Shown here: positions 48,720 through 58,889 of the stretch, one piece after another | How positions within the stretch are numbered: position 1 is the first letter of the stretch | Layout of the letters: each line of letters begins with the position of its first letter | Assembly (NCBI GenBank): GCA_946549035.1 | Contig: CAMNQH010000003.1 | Location: forward strand, 1 to 64,000 | Source of the DNA: an uncultured Lachnospiraceae bacterium | GTDB taxonomy: Bacteria > Bacillota > Clostridia > Lachnospirales > Lachnospiraceae | Reading direction: 5' to 3' | Length of the DNA: 64,000 nucleotides | The notes under the pieces: generated by a model | Seen by the model: the letters and a program-made list of their open reading frames with translations, nothing else | Databases searched by the model: none | Told to the model about the DNA's origin: nothing | Program-made: the position numbers and the translations under genes

Positions 48720-50834
48720 ATGAAAAAAATGAGACAGGCATTGGCCCTTCTCTTGTCAGTTGCAATGCTTACTGCGCTGACCGCGTGCGGCGGCGGCAAA
48801 GACGGTGGCAATACTGACGGCGGAAATGCAGGAGATAGCGGCAATACGGAACAAAGCGGCGGTACAGAGGACAACAGCGGAGACGCCCAGGATGGCGGAG
48901 ACGAAGTTCAGGCTACCGGAACTTATGATACCCTTGTTATTGGTACCGGGGATTTTGAAGGCGTATTCAGCCCTTATTTCTACTCCAGTACTTATGATAA
49001 TCAGGTAAACGACCTGATATTTGCTACTGTTTCCAGATTGAATAAAGATGGGGAAGTTGTGGATGATGCCGGGCATGTGGAAGTAGAAGAAGTGAAAGCA
49101 GAAGACGGCACCACCAAATATGTATATACGGTATCGATCCAGGAAGGGATGAAATTCTCTGACGGAGAAGATGTAACGATTGACGATGTAATTTTTAGTT
49201 ATTATGTATTTGCAGATCCCACCTACGATGGAATGAGTACGTTTAATACCCTGGATATCGAAGGACTGGCTGATTATGTAAATGCCCAGAAGCCTTTGTG
49301 GGAAGCAATCTCAGCCGCAGGGCAGGAAAATACAGATTTCAGCATTTGGACCGAAGATCAGCAGAAAGCTTTCTGGGAAGCCGTACCGGCAGCAGGCGCT
49401 TCTTTTGCACAGGAGATCGTGGATTATGTTGTAGCAAGCGGCGATGTGGAAGCAGGCGATATCGCTGCAGCGGCAGGCGCATGGGGATTTGAACTAGAAG
49501 CAGGCGCTACTGCAGAAGATTTCTTTAACGCTATGGTTGCAAAATATGAGAATGACCTGGTTGCCTTGTCCGGAACTGAGACGGCAGGCTCCAGCCTGGT
49601 AGACTTTATGGATGAAAGCTTCGCCGAGATGGTAGAGCTGGCCAGCGTAGATACCATTACCGGTATTCAGAAGGTAGATGATTATACTTGTACAGTAACC
49701 TTTAACACACCGAATATCTCTGGAGACAAGCAGGTAGCATGGCTTCCTATCGTACCGGAGCATTACTATGGCGCAGATTTCTCCAAAGGTCATCTGGAAG
49801 GTGTGAAGGAGAAGAATTCCGCTCCTATGGGAAGCGGCCCGTATGTATTTGATAACTATGATAACAAGATTGTTTCCCTGAAGGCAAATCCTGATTACTT
49901 CAAGGGCGCGCCGAAGATTCCTAATGTGAAGCTGCAGTATGTAGCAGATGAAGCTAAGGTAGACACACTCTTAAATGGAGATATTGATATTACAGATCCG
50001 CCTGCATCGTTAGAGATCATAGAAGAGATCGAAGCAAGTTCGGATAAAGCTTCTTATAATTTGGTAGACTTTGCAGGATATGGATATATCGGTATCAATG
50101 CAGAGCGCATTCCGGATCAGAACGTACGTAAGGGTCTGATGCATCTGATGAACAGAGCTCCGGCCGTAAGCTCCTATTATGGAGAATTGGCTCATGTTAT
50201 TGAGCGTCCTATGACTCCTACTTTGGCAGAGTACCCGGATGATGCAAAAGAATATTATGGATACGACCCCGCAAAAGCTCTGGAATACTTTAAAGCTGCC
50301 GGATATGAAGAGAAAGACGGCAAGCTTATGAAAGACGGAGAACAGCTTGTGGTTGAAATCGGTATCGGAGAATTATCCACCCATCCCGCAAAGGCAATTT
50401 TGACTCAGATGGTCAGCGATATGCAGGGCATGGGAGCAGAACTGGTAGTTCAGGATATGCAGTTCTCCAATCTTTCACCGGCAGTTACCGGCGGCGATTT
50501 GGATATGTGGGTAATGGCATGGGGCAATTCTACTGACTGCGACCAGACGCAGATGTTCGGAAGCAAGGGCGGCTCCAATTACCAGAGATACTACAGCGAT
50601 GAGCTGGACGCTGTGTTAGAGCAGATTAAACTTACCGTTGATTTTGATGAGAGATGCAAGCTGGTAGAGCAGTCCCTGGATATGATTATGGATGCGGCTG
50701 TTTATATGCCCATCTACCAGAGATCAGATATGGAAGTTTATAATGCAGCTACTTTGAATCTTGAAACACTTCCTGAGGAGACTACGTCATATTATAACTA
50801 TGTGCATGAGATTGAGACTCTGGAAATGCAGTAA
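48720..50834 (+). CDS. oppA: Oligopeptide ABC transporter substrate-binding lipoprotein
   Basis: A 704-residue family 5 extracellular solute-binding protein. MRQALALLLSVAMLTALTAC is a lipoprotein signal with the lipobox Cys. A Gly/Asp/Asn-rich linker of about 45 residues follows, then the binding domain (YTVSIQEGMKFSDGEDVT, MGSGPYVFDNYDN, AGYEEKDGKLMKDGE). A long acidic insert at about 200-300 is more extended than in typical OppA. ATG 48720 has AAAGGAGG 13 bases upstream. It captures peptides for OppBCDF. Confidence 0.92.
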   Translation: MKKMRQALALLLSVAMLTALTACGGGKDGGNTDGGNAGDSGNTEQSGGTEDNSGDAQDGGDEVQATGTYDTLVIGTGDFEGVFSPYFYSSTYDNQVNDLIFATVSRLNKDGEVVDDAGHVEVEEVKAEDGTTKYVYTVSIQEGMKFSDGEDVTIDDVIFSYYVFADPTYDGMSTFNTLDIEGLADYVNAQKPLWEAISAAGQENTDFSIWTEDQQKAFWEAVPAAGASFAQEIVDYVVASGDVEAGDIAAAAGAWGFELEAGATAEDFFNAMVAKYENDLVALSGTETAGSSLVDFMDESFAEMVELASVDTITGIQKVDDYTCTVTFNTPNISGDKQVAWLPIVPEHYYGADFSKGHLEGVKEKNSAPMGSGPYVFDNYDNKIVSLKANPDYFKGAPKIPNVKLQYVADEAKVDTLLNGDIDITDPPASLEIIEEIEASSDKASYNLVDFAGYGYIGINAERIPDQNVRKGLMHLMNRAPAVSSYYGELAHVIERPMTPTLAEYPDDAKEYYGYDPAKALEYFKAAGYEEKDGKLMKDGEQLVVEIGIGELSTHPAKAILTQMVSDMQGMGAELVVQDMQFSNLSPAVTGGDLDMWVMAWGNSTDCDQTQMFGSKGGSNYQRYYSDELDAVLEQIKLTVDFDERCKLVEQSLDMIMDAAVYMPIYQRSDMEVYNAATLNLETLPEETTSYYNYVHEIETLEMQ

Positions 50835-50915
50835 AATCCTTGCTGCTTTTTCTGTGAAAACAGAGATAGCAATGGAAGAATACTGATTTTTCAGAAATAC
50901 CGGTGAACATGGCAG

Positions 50916-50962
50916 GGCTGTCTTGGGGGCGGAAATCATTTCCATACACCCCCGGGACAGCC
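50916..50962 (+). terminator. Hairpin between oppA and oppB
   Basis: GGCTGTC and GGGGG pair with CCCCC and GACAGCC in a long two-part stem, followed by TTAAAATTATAAT. With no clean T tract it probably lowers expression of the permease genes relative to the binding protein. Confidence 0.6.
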
Positions 50963-51007
50963 TTAAAATTATAATAAGAAAGAAACTATTTGGGAAGAGG
51001 TGATATC

Positions 51008-51973
51008 ATGAGACAATATATCATTAAGCGTTTGCTGATATGCATACTGGTTTTATTTGGCGTATCGATTCTTTTATACAGTATTGCCCATATGGTGCCT
51101 GGTGATTATGTATCCAATATCACAGCGGGCAACCAAAATATTACGCCGGAGATGGAACAGCGTATGCGGGAGGCCTATGGGCTGGACAAGGGATTGGTAG
51201 AAGGGTATTTTTCCTGGCTGGGGGACGCTCTCCATGGTGATTTCGGAACCTCCTTTGTATATAAGCAGCCAGTGGTTGAGGTGATTGGAAAATATATGCC
51301 GGCTACATTGGCTTTAGCTGGTATTTCCATGTTTTTGGAATTGCTTTTGGCAATCCCCTTGGGGATTTTGGCTGCCAGAAGGCAATATTCTGTAACGGAT
51401 TATACGATTGTTGCCATTGCAATTATCGGTATCTCCCTGCCTTCTTTTTTCTTTGCGGCAGTATTAAAGAGAATTTTTGCCGTGGGGCTTGGGATTCTGC
51501 CAGTGTCCGGTATGGTAACCGCCCGGGTGAATTACACGGGACTGGCGCTTTTTGGAGATTTGGCAAAACATTTTATTCTGCCGATTACAGTATTTGTAAT
51601 TACTGGTGTGGGCAGCTACCTTCGTTATGTGAGGACGAATATGCTGGAAGTGTTAAGTGCGGATTATGTGCGTACGGCACGGGCAAAGGGATTGCCAGAG
51701 CGTAAGGTAATCGGAAAGCATGCGTTCCGCAATACATTGATACCGATTGTAACCTTGGTTGGAGGGATGATTCCGGGCCTGTTTTCCGGCGCGGTTATCA
51801 CAGAGAGTATTTTTGCCCTGGAGGGCCTTGGAAACGTGGCGCTGAAAGCAGTGTATGCAGGCGATATCCCGTATTTGATGGGATTCAATATGTTCATTGC
51901 AGCATTGACATTGATAGGGACATTGGTTTCCGATATCCTTTATGCAGTAGTCGATCCACGTGTGCGATATTAA
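51008..51973 (+). CDS. oppB: Oligopeptide ABC transporter permease (OppB type)
   Basis: A 321-residue permease with six membrane segments. ITKRLL-like N terminus (YIIKRLLICILVLFGVSILL), EAYGLDKG, and the EAA loop DYVRTARAKGLPERKVIGKHAFRNTLIP that docks the ATPases. ATG 51008 follows AGAGGTGAT. It pairs with OppC to form the channel. Confidence 0.93.
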   Translation: MRQYIIKRLLICILVLFGVSILLYSIAHMVPGDYVSNITAGNQNITPEMEQRMREAYGLDKGLVEGYFSWLGDALHGDFGTSFVYKQPVVEVIGKYMPATLALAGISMFLELLLAIPLGILAARRQYSVTDYTIVAIAIIGISLPSFFFAAVLKRIFAVGLGILPVSGMVTARVNYTGLALFGDLAKHFILPITVFVITGVGSYLRYVRTNMLEVLSADYVRTARAKGLPERKVIGKHAFRNTLIPIVTLVGGMIPGLFSGAVITESIFALEGLGNVALKAVYAGDIPYLMGFNMFIAALTLIGTLVSDILYAVVDPRVRY

Positions 51974-51986
51974 GGAGGTGGACCGT

Positions 51987-52982
51987 ATGGAAGATATGCA
52001 GACAAAAAATCAACAGGAACAAGATGAATTTGAACAAAATCAGGTTATTTTAACTCCGGGGCAGCTGGTTGCGAAGCGTTTTTTCCGCAATAAACTGGCT
52101 TGTGTGGGACTTGGCATTATTATCGTTATGGTATTGTTCTGTGCCATTGGGCCGTTTTTCAGCCCTTACGGAGAATATGAGATCTTTTATATAGATAACG
52201 AGACTGGAAAAGAAGTACGTATGGCGGAAGGCGGTGTGGGAGGCAGCAATATGGGAGTAAATGTAAAGGCTCCTATGTCCTCCAAACACTGGCTTGGTAC
52301 TGACGCCGACGGCCGGGATGTGCTGACCCGTATTATGTATGGCGGCAGAATTTCCTTGACGGTAGGTATTGTGGTAGTGGTAATTGAGCTGATTACCGGA
52401 GTGTTGATGGGGGGAATTGCAGGTTACTACGGCGGGGCCGTGGATATGGTGATTATGCGGTTGGTGGAAATATTCAACAGTATTCCCTTTATTCCCCTGA
52501 TGCTGATTATCGCTTCGGTTATGTTTGCAGCAGGTGTTCTGCCTCAGTATAAAATTTATTATATCATGGGCGTTATGGGTATCCTATACTGGGCCGGGGT
52601 TGCTCGTCTGGTACGAGGGCAGATTCTTTCCCTGCGTGAGCTGGAATATATGCAGGCGGCGGAAGCTACCGGAATCCGTACCTCCAGAAAGATTTTAAAG
52701 CATTTGATTCCTAATGTAATGCCGATTATTATTTTGATTGCTACCATGGATATGGGCGGGGTAATTCTGACAGAATCTGTGTTAAGCTATTTGGGTGTAG
52801 GAATTGCATGGCCTTATGCATCATGGGGAAATATGGTGGACGTGGTAAATCAGTCCGTGATTTTGAAGAATTATGTAAATATCTGGCTTCCACCGGGAAT
52901 TTGTATTTTGCTGACGGTTTTGGCATGGAACTTTATCGGCGACGGCATGCGTGATGCCTTTGACCCGAGAATGAAAAGGTAG
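51987..52982 (+). CDS. oppC: Oligopeptide ABC transporter permease (OppC type)
   Basis: A 331-residue permease. A polar N-terminal tail precedes the first helix (LACVGLGIIIVMVLFCAIGPF). HWLGTDADGRDVLTRIMYGGRISL is the OppC signature, and YMQAAEATGIRTSRKILKHLIPNVMP is the EAA loop. ATG 51987 has AAGGAGGTGG upstream. It overlaps nothing and lies 13 bases after oppB. Confidence 0.93.
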   Translation: MEDMQTKNQQEQDEFEQNQVILTPGQLVAKRFFRNKLACVGLGIIIVMVLFCAIGPFFSPYGEYEIFYIDNETGKEVRMAEGGVGGSNMGVNVKAPMSSKHWLGTDADGRDVLTRIMYGGRISLTVGIVVVVIELITGVLMGGIAGYYGGAVDMVIMRLVEIFNSIPFIPLMLIIASVMFAAGVLPQYKIYYIMGVMGILYWAGVARLVRGQILSLRELEYMQAAEATGIRTSRKILKHLIPNVMPIIILIATMDMGGVILTESVLSYLGVGIAWPYASWGNMVDVVNQSVILKNYVNIWLPPGICILLTVLAWNFIGDGMRDAFDPRMKR

Positions 52983-54152
52983 GTGAGGACTTTGGCGGAC
53001 AAGAATCAGAGACAAGAACTGAAGAAGATTAAAAAATATAACTTGAAAAAGTATCGGGAATACAACAAGCAGATGCGCAAAAAGCGAGTGCCTGAGTCCG
53101 AATACCTGACCAAAATGAAAAATCCGGATAATATTATTGAGTTTGACAATTTGCAATCTTATTTTTATACGGATGTGGGAACAGTAAAATCTGTGGACGG
53201 CGTTACCTTCGATATTCCAAGAGGAAAAACCATTGGGGTGGTAGGAGAGTCCGGCTGCGGCAAGTCTGTCACCAGCTTATCGGTGATGCGCCTGCTTCAG
53301 GGACCCCAGGGACAGATTGCAGGAGGAGAGATTCGTTTTAACCAGCAGTCTACCGGCCGCGCCCTGAATCTGGCAAAAGTCAGCATGAAAGAGATGGAAA
53401 AAATTCGCGGCAATGAGATATCCATGATTTTCCAGGAACCTATGACGACCTTGAATCCCGTGTTTACCATTGGAGACCAGTTGTGTGAATGTATTTCCCT
53501 GCACAATCCGGAAATGAGCAAGAAAGCCGTAGAAGAGCGGGCCTTAGAGACGCTGAAAATGGTAGGCATTGTGCGGGACGGCATTTTGAAAAATTATCCT
53601 CACGAGTTATCCGGCGGTATGCGCCAGCGTGTAGTCATTGCCATGGCATTGGCCTGCGACCCTCAGCTAGTCATTGCAGACGAGCCTACCACGGCTTTGG
53701 ATGTGACGATTCAGGCTCAGATTCTGGATTTACTCCGGGATTTGAAGGATAAAATCAATGCTTCTATTATGTTAATTACCCATGACCTGGGTGTAGTTGC
53801 CGAGATGGCGGATTATGTTGTGGTAATGTATGCCGGACGGATTGTGGAGCAGGGGACGGCGGATGATATTTTCCATCACCCGGCGCATCCTTATACGATA
53901 GGCTTGATGAAGTCCAGACCCATGCTGAACCAGAAGGTGGACCGGCTCTATTCCATTCCGGGGAACGTACCGAATCCGGTAAATTTGCCAGAATATTGTT
54001 ATTTTAAAAACCGCTGTGATTCCTGCGTGGAAGCCTGCAGCGGTCCCTATCCTTCCTTGGTGAGCTTATCCGATACCCATAAGGTGAGCTGTCATCTGCA
54101 TCAGGGGGAAGCGGCGCACAAGAAACAGACAGGAGGAAAGCAGAATGCCTAA
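52983..54152 (+). CDS. oppD: Oligopeptide ABC transporter ATP-binding protein (OppD type)
   Basis: A 389-residue ATPase. A basic N-terminal extension of about 50 residues ([19 protein letters not shown]) precedes [18 protein letters not shown] (Walker A), [15 protein letters not shown] (signature) and [18 protein letters not shown] (Walker B). The C-terminal oligopeptide region has [17 protein letters not shown], a cysteine cluster that can bind an iron-sulphur centre in some members. The start is GTG 52983 directly after the oppC stop, or TTG 52992. Confidence 0.92.
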   Translation: MRTLADKNQRQELKKIKKYNLKKYREYNKQMRKKRVPESEYLTKMKNPDNIIEFDNLQSYFYTDVGTVKSVDGVTFDIPRGKTIGVVGESGCGKSVTSLSVMRLLQGPQGQIAGGEIRFNQQSTGRALNLAKVSMKEMEKIRGNEISMIFQEPMTTLNPVFTIGDQLCECISLHNPEMSKKAVEERALETLKMVGIVRDGILKNYPHELSGGMRQRVVIAMALACDPQLVIADEPTTALDVTIQAQILDLLRDLKDKINASIMLITHDLGVVAEMADYVVVMYAGRIVEQGTADDIFHHPAHPYTIGLMKSRPMLNQKVDRLYSIPGNVPNPVNLPEYCYFKNRCDSCVEACSGPYPSLVSLSDTHKVSCHLHQGEAAHKKQTGGKQNA

Positions 54153-55116
54153 TGAATATGTAGTGGAGGTCAATGACCTGAAAAAATACTTCCCTATCAA
54201 ATCCGGTATTTTGCAGAGAACCACCGGACATGTACGTGCTGTGGACGGCGTCAGCTTTCGGATACAGAAAGGCCATACCTTTGGCCTGGTAGGGGAATCA
54301 GGATGCGGTAAGACAACCATCGGACGTTCTATTCTTCGGTTGACGGATCCAACGTCCGGAGAAGTAAAGATCAGCGGGGTTGATATTGGGAAGTTAAAGA
54401 AGAAGGAGCTGCGTCCCTTCCGCCCCAAGATGCAGATGATTTTCCAGGACCCCTTTTCTTCTTTGGATCCCCGTATGCCGGTAGGTGAAATTATCGGGGA
54501 AGCAGTGAAGGAACATAATTTGGTGTCCAGGTCAGAATACAAGGAATATATTTTGAAAGTAATGAAGGACTGCGGTCTTCGTCCTTACTATATTGACCGT
54601 TATCCTCATGAGTTTTCAGGCGGGCAGAGGCAGCGTATCTGTATTGCCAGAGCTTTGGCCTTAAATCCCGACTTTATTGTTTGTGACGAACCGGTATCTG
54701 CCTTGGACGTTTCCATACAGGCTCAGATTATCAATCTGATGAAGGATTTGCAGGAGCAACGTCAGCTTACGTATCTGTTTATTTCCCATGACTTGTCCGT
54801 GGTGGAGCATATTTCCGATGTAATTGGCGTTATGTATCTGGGCAGCATGGTGGAAACCGGGACGAAGGATGATATTTTCAAAGAGCCTCTGCATCCCTAT
54901 ACCAAGGCGCTGTTCAGTGCGGTGCCTGTGGCGGATCCGGATATCAAGATGAAACGGATTATCCTGGAAGGAGATATTCCTTCTCCCTCCAATCCTCCTA
55001 AGGGGTGTAAATTCCATACCCGGTGCAGCCAATGTATGGCGAAGTGCAAAGAGGAGGTTCCGGTACCCAAAGATATGGGCAATGGACATATCGTATCTTG
55101 TCATTTGTATGATTAA
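54145..55116 (+). CDS. oppF: Oligopeptide ABC transporter ATP-binding protein (OppF type)
   Basis: A 323-residue ATPase partner of Opp[18 protein letters not shown] (Walker A), [15 protein letters not shown] (signature), [18 protein letters not shown] (Walker B) and the C-terminal [17 protein letters not shown] cysteine cluster. It overlaps oppD by 8 bases and is followed by a terminator, so the importer operon is complete. Confidence 0.93.
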   Translation: MPNEYVVEVNDLKKYFPIKSGILQRTTGHVRAVDGVSFRIQKGHTFGLVGESGCGKTTIGRSILRLTDPTSGEVKISGVDIGKLKKKELRPFRPKMQMIFQDPFSSLDPRMPVGEIIGEAVKEHNLVSRSEYKEYILKVMKDCGLRPYYIDRYPHEFSGGQRQRICIARALALNPDFIVCDEPVSALDVSIQAQIINLMKDLQEQRQLTYLFISHDLSVVEHISDVIGVMYLGSMVETGTKDDIFKEPLHPYTKALFSAVPVADPDIKMKRIILEGDIPSPSNPPKGCKFHTRCSQCMAKCKEEVPVPKDMGNGHIVSCHLYD

Positions 55117-55129
55117 AGGATAAGAAAAG

Positions 55130-55162
55130 GAAAGCTGTGCTAACGTACGGCTTTCTTTTTTT
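55130..55162 (+). terminator. Intrinsic terminator of the opp operon
   Basis: GAAAGCTGT and ACGGCTTTC form the stem, followed by TTTTTTTG. Confidence 0.8.
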
Positions 55163-55224
55163 GTGCATACGACAAGCTATTTTTAAATAGGAATAGGATA
55201 ACAATAAGCAACAGGGGTGGCTGT

Positions 55225-55374
55225 ATGAAAGAAGGATGCAGACAGATCGAATTAGAGCAACAGGGAATGAAGGTGATACTGGAGTTTCCGGAGCGCTCAG
55301 AGCATGAAAATGTAACACAGGAAGTAAAGGGGATTCTTTCGGAAGTTTTACGAGAGCGGATGGGGCAGGTATGA
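55225..55374 (+). CDS. Small protein upstream of the serine recombinase, 49 residues
   Basis: ATG 55225 to TGA 55374 encodes 49 residues, mostly acidic and helical, ending EVLRERMGQV, with MKVILEFPER in the middle. Small ORFs of this look often precede clostridial large serine recombinases. GGGGTGG is the likely ribosome site. The stop overlaps the recombinase ATG, so the two are co-translated. Function unknown; a partner or control peptide for recombination is one possibility. Confidence 0.55.
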   Translation: MKEGCRQIELEQQGMKVILEFPERSEHENVTQEVKGILSEVLRERMGQV

Positions 55375-57035
55375 TGAATTCTGGGAAAAAACGTGTCAGA
55401 ATGTTACTGCGTGTCAGTTCAGATCAGCAGCTGGAGTCAGATGGGGATTTGACCGTGCAAAGACAGCTTGTGCTGGACTATGTGAAAAATCACCTGGATT
55501 GGACGTTAGATGAGAAGGAATATTTTGAAGGCAGCAACAGCGGCTATAAGAATTCCGTCGCTGACAGAGAAATACTTCAAGAAGCCTACCGGGACGCCCA
55601 AAACCGGGAATACGAGATTCTGGTTGTGTATAAAGACGACCGGATTGGACGTCGGATGTGGGAAATCGGTGGATATATTATGTCGTTGAAAAGCCTGGGT
55701 GTGGATATCTATACGGTGAAAGACGGCTGTATTTCTCCGGAAAGTAATGATATTATGGGACAGATGATGTTGGCATTGCGATATGGCAACGCTCAAAAAA
55801 GCAGTGCAGACACGGGGATGCGGGTGAAAGACACTGCGAAAAAACTGGTGATGCAGGGAAAATTTATGGGAGGCAAGGCTCCTTACGGCTATGTGCTGGA
55901 ACCTTCCGGTGAAATCAGCAAGCATGGACGAGCATTAAAGCGTCTGGTAATAGAGAAAAACCAGGCGGAGGCAGTACAATTTATTTATGAGCTTTCCTTG
56001 CATAAAGAATTCGGGTCGGCCAAAATAGCCAATGCGTTAAATAGAGACGCCAGATATAAAAGCCTTGCACCCAATGACGTCTGGAAAAGCGGAACCATAT
56101 CAAGTATTTTAACAAATCCCATCTACGCCGGATATACGGCTTATAATCGCAGGGAAACCTTACACGGAAGACGTCGTAATTTGGATCCCAAGGATTGGCT
56201 TCTTTCACAAAGCCCTAATCCGGAGCTTGTAATTATTCGTGAGGATGTCTGGAAGAAGGTGCAAGCCGGCCGGGAGCGGCGGGGCAGCCAATACAGGAAA
56301 TCGATCAGGAACCAGGATGCAGTGGTAATAAAGCGAAACGACGGGATGCTGCCTTTGGTGGATGTGCTTCACTGCGGCTATTGCGGACGCAAAATGGTAA
56401 ATGGGAGTAAATATAATTATTGGACAATCAAAGGGACGGGAGAACGGCGGGCAAGTAAAACAGCGATTTACAAATGCCAAAATGCGTCTCAGGGAATCCC
56501 CCACAATAGGTACAGACAGTTTCGAGGGGATCAGATAGAACCTGTGGTATACGAAATTTTGGGAACATATATCGGAAAGCTGCAGGAAAAAGAAAATATT
56601 TTTGACTGCATCTTAGAGAATCATAGAAGAAAAAGGCAAAGAATGGAGCGTGAGCTAAAGGAGGCTCAGGCGGAGCTTGAAAAAATTCAAAGAGGCCTGG
56701 CTGTAATGGAAGATCATATTCCGGAGGCTATGACGGGAGAATACGTGCTTTCTTTAGAGGAGCTGGCACACAGCATTCATGTACAGAAAGAAAAGAGGGA
56801 ATGCCAGCAGAAAGTTGTGGAGGAAAAGGAACATGCGCTGTCGTGTGTTTCGGAAGAAGCCGAAGAGCAAGAGCGTACCATATATGGGAAGGTAACCTGG
56901 GGCGAATTGTTTTTAGATGCAGACGCTTCCACAAAACGTGTTTTGGTAAATAAGCTGGTGCAAAGGATTGATATTACAAAGGAAAGCATGGTGATTCGTT
57001 TTGCCGTCAGCCTGGAGGAGGTTTGCGGCCAATAG
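55371..57035 (+). CDS. Large serine recombinase
   Basis: A 554-residue site-specific recombinase. The resolvase domain starts RMLLRVSSDQQ, with likely catalytic Ser16, and has VVYKDDRIGRRMWE. A recombinase domain follows (GKAPYGYVLE, ILTNPIYAGYTAYN), then a zinc ribbon (LHCGYCGRKM) and a long coiled coil at about 420-520. Enzymes like this move phages, conjugative elements and the skin-type elements of sporulation. ATG 55371 or 55374 starts it. Directly after it lies the 3' part of a broken SpoIID-like gene. Confidence 0.9.
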   Translation: MMNSGKKRVRMLLRVSSDQQLESDGDLTVQRQLVLDYVKNHLDWTLDEKEYFEGSNSGYKNSVADREILQEAYRDAQNREYEILVVYKDDRIGRRMWEIGGYIMSLKSLGVDIYTVKDGCISPESNDIMGQMMLALRYGNAQKSSADTGMRVKDTAKKLVMQGKFMGGKAPYGYVLEPSGEISKHGRALKRLVIEKNQAEAVQFIYELSLHKEFGSAKIANALNRDARYKSLAPNDVWKSGTISSILTNPIYAGYTAYNRRETLHGRRRNLDPKDWLLSQSPNPELVIIREDVWKKVQAGRERRGSQYRKSIRNQDAVVIKRNDGMLPLVDVLHCGYCGRKMVNGSKYNYWTIKGTGERRASKTAIYKCQNASQGIPHNRYRQFRGDQIEPVVYEILGTYIGKLQEKENIFDCILENHRRKRQRMERELKEAQAELEKIQRGLAVMEDHIPEAMTGEYVLSLEELAHSIHVQKEKRECQQKVVEEKEHALSCVSEEAEEQERTIYGKVTWGELFLDADASTKRVLVNKLVQRIDITKESMVIRFAVSLEEVCGQ

Positions 57036-57042
57036 GGAATGA

Positions 57043-57642
57043 GGGGTTACGAAGTGGTATCGGAACAGAGGCTATAATTTTACCATAACCTCATCTACGG
57101 CCTTTGACCATAAGTGGATTTATGGCAGGAATATCTTTGAAAATATATCCTTGATTGTGGATGAGATGTTTGCAAATTACTTATCCAGACCCAATGTAAA
57201 GCAGCCGATTCTGACCCAATATTGCGATGGAGAACGGGTGAGCTGTCCCAACTGGCTCAGCCAATGGGGATCGAAATTTCTGGGCGATCAGGGATATTCC
57301 GCCATAGAAATACTTCGTTATTATTATGGGAACAGTATGTACATCAACGAGGCGGAAGAGATTTCCGGTATTCCAGCGTCTTGGCCGAGAGAGAATCTTA
57401 AAGTGGGTTCCAGCGGAGATAAGGTGCGTCAGATTCAGGAACAGCTGGCAAGGATCGCCCAAGTGTATACGGCGATTCCCACAATTACGCCGGACGGTAT
57501 CTATGGGCCTGCGACTCGCCGGGCGGTTGAAAATTTTCAGTCTGTCTTTGGGCTGCCGGTGACAGGCGTAATTGATTATACTACCTGGTATAAAATTTCG
57601 GAGATTTATGTGGCGGTGACGCGAATTGCTGAATTGTATTAG
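57043..57642 (+). pseudogene. 5'-truncated SpoIID-like / peptidoglycan-binding gene
   Basis: An open frame from just after the recombinase stop, with no start codon that suits the fold, bounded upstream by TGA at 57040. It encodes about 199 residues: NFTITSSTAFDHKWIYGRN, then WLSQWGSKFLGDQGYSAIEILRYYYG, which is the end of a SpoIID/LytB domain. A peptidoglycan-binding domain follows (KVGSSGDKVRQIQEQL to GVIDYTTWYKI). The N-terminal half of the SpoIID domain is missing. It could be decay, or the split half of a gene that a recombinase rejoins. An ATT or ATG-less internal start near 57151 is unlikely to be functional. Confidence 0.65.
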
Positions 57643-57650
57643 AAAATGAT

Positions 57651-57712
57651 ACCCTCAGTGGACAAAGAAACAGCGCTTAGGGCTTGTGTCCTTGTTCACT
57701 GAGGGTAATTTT
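57651..57712 (+). terminator. Strong hairpin terminator after the truncated gene
   Basis: ACCCTCAGTG and CACTGAGGGT are perfect, extended by GACAAAG against CCTTGTT, and followed by AATTTT. It may also serve the convergent minus-strand genes. Confidence 0.75.
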
Positions 57713-57824
57713 GGCAGAGCAGGGGAGCTGTTTTTTGCTGGCTAAGGCTCCCCAGGCGGAGTCTGTGGGGGCGCCTGCAGCGGCAAACGGTTGTACGCCT
57801 GGGCGTGAGTCTGGGGCAGCCCTT

Positions 57825-58889
57825 TCAAGAAGCAGTATCGGAAAGCGCCCGGCTGCCGCCCGGTTGTTTTTTGGTAACTGCCCGCCGTCCCAACAGAGAA
57901 GAGGCGGCGGCGATCAGCGCGCTTACAACTAAAAGCAGATAGAAGTTAATGCTTCTGGTAACGCACATGGAGGCGGTGAGAAAAGCTCCCGGAAAAATAA
58001 TGGAATAAACGGTTTTATACATAAGTTCTGTAATACCTTGCGCGCCTGGAAGGGGGAGCATGTCTACGGCAATATATACGGTAGCCTGAATCATAATAAC
58101 AGCCATCATAGAGTGGCCGGACAGTCCCATTCCCTTATAAATCAGCCAGGTCAAAAAGAATACAGAAAAACGCTGAACAAAGGTGAAAGCAGTTACTATG
58201 GCGATATGGCGTTTGTGCTGTAAAAAGAAGACCACGGCTTCGTGATAGCTGTCAGCCATTTCAAACAGCTTCTGCCTTCTGGTACTGGAAGGCTTTAAGA
58301 TATGAAGCTTCTGTAAAAGCTTTTCTCCGGCGGAGACAAGATTACGGAAGCACCTGGGGCTGATCATAATAAATAATAGAGCCGCCACCAGGGCAGTGTT
58401 TAAAAACAAACCCAGATAATACAAGTAAAGGTAGTTCTTCAGATACAGGCAAAGGGACGGATACCAGAAAATTACAATCCCAATCCCGATAAGGACAAGC
58501 ACCAGCTTGTAGATTAACGCTACGGTCATAAGAACTACGGTGCTGTCCGCGATTCGAAGCCCGGATTTTTTCATATAGTAAAGCTGCATAGGCTGTCCGC
58601 CGGTAGCGGAAGGCGTAATTCCGGAATAGAAGAATCCGATAAAGGAATACCTGATGCAGGAAAAAGGATTGGTACGGCATTTTAACGCCCGAAGCAAATA
58701 CCAGATCATCAGCCCTTCTGCAGATACGAAGAAAATTCCGGTGCAGATGGCCAGAGCCAGATAAACAGGATGGAGCTTTTTCACCGTTTGCCATACATAT
58801 TCCATATCGTTTCCATGAAAAATTGTGTAGAAGGTAAGCAGCATCAGGGCCAGAAACAGGCCGGCGCTTATGATATTTTTACGATTCAT
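57825..58889 (-). CDS. Lysylphosphatidylglycerol synthase TM-region / flippase-like membrane protein
   Basis: A 354-residue polytopic protein of the UPF0104/LPG-synthase transmembrane family (YbhN-like), with about eight hydrophobic segments. GFFYSGITPSATGGQPMQLYYMKK and LPLPGAQGITELMY are the conserved loops. Stand-alone members lack the cytosolic synthase domain and are thought to flip or handle lipids. ATG 58889 follows GGGAGA and overlaps the end of the papain-like gene by 11 bases, so the two are co-transcribed. Confidence 0.85.
   Translation of the reverse strand: MNRKNIISAGLFLALMLLTFYTIFHGNDMEYVWQTVKKLHPVYLALAICTGIFFVSAEGLMIWYLLRALKCRTNPFSCIRYSFIGFFYSGITPSATGGQPMQLYYMKKSGLRIADSTVVLMTVALIYKLVLVLIGIGIVIFWYPSLCLYLKNYLYLYYLGLFLNTALVAALLFIMISPRCFRNLVSAGEKLLQKLHILKPSSTRRQKLFEMADSYHEAVVFFLQHKRHIAIVTAFTFVQRFSVFFLTWLIYKGMGLSGHSMMAVIMIQATVYIAVDMLPLPGAQGITELMYKTVYSIIFPGAFLTASMCVTRSINFYLLLVVSALIAAASSLLGRRAVTKKQPGGSRALSDTAS

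Noticed and set aside
57151..57642. A complete small peptidoglycan-binding gene starting at 57151
   Set aside because: The SpoIID-type sequence runs on upstream in the same frame to 57043, so the fragment is the 3' end of a larger gene.
57722..57753. Terminator for the flippase-like gene
   Set aside because: GGGGAGC and GCTCCCC pair, but the T run lies in the loop and on the wrong strand for a standard terminator.
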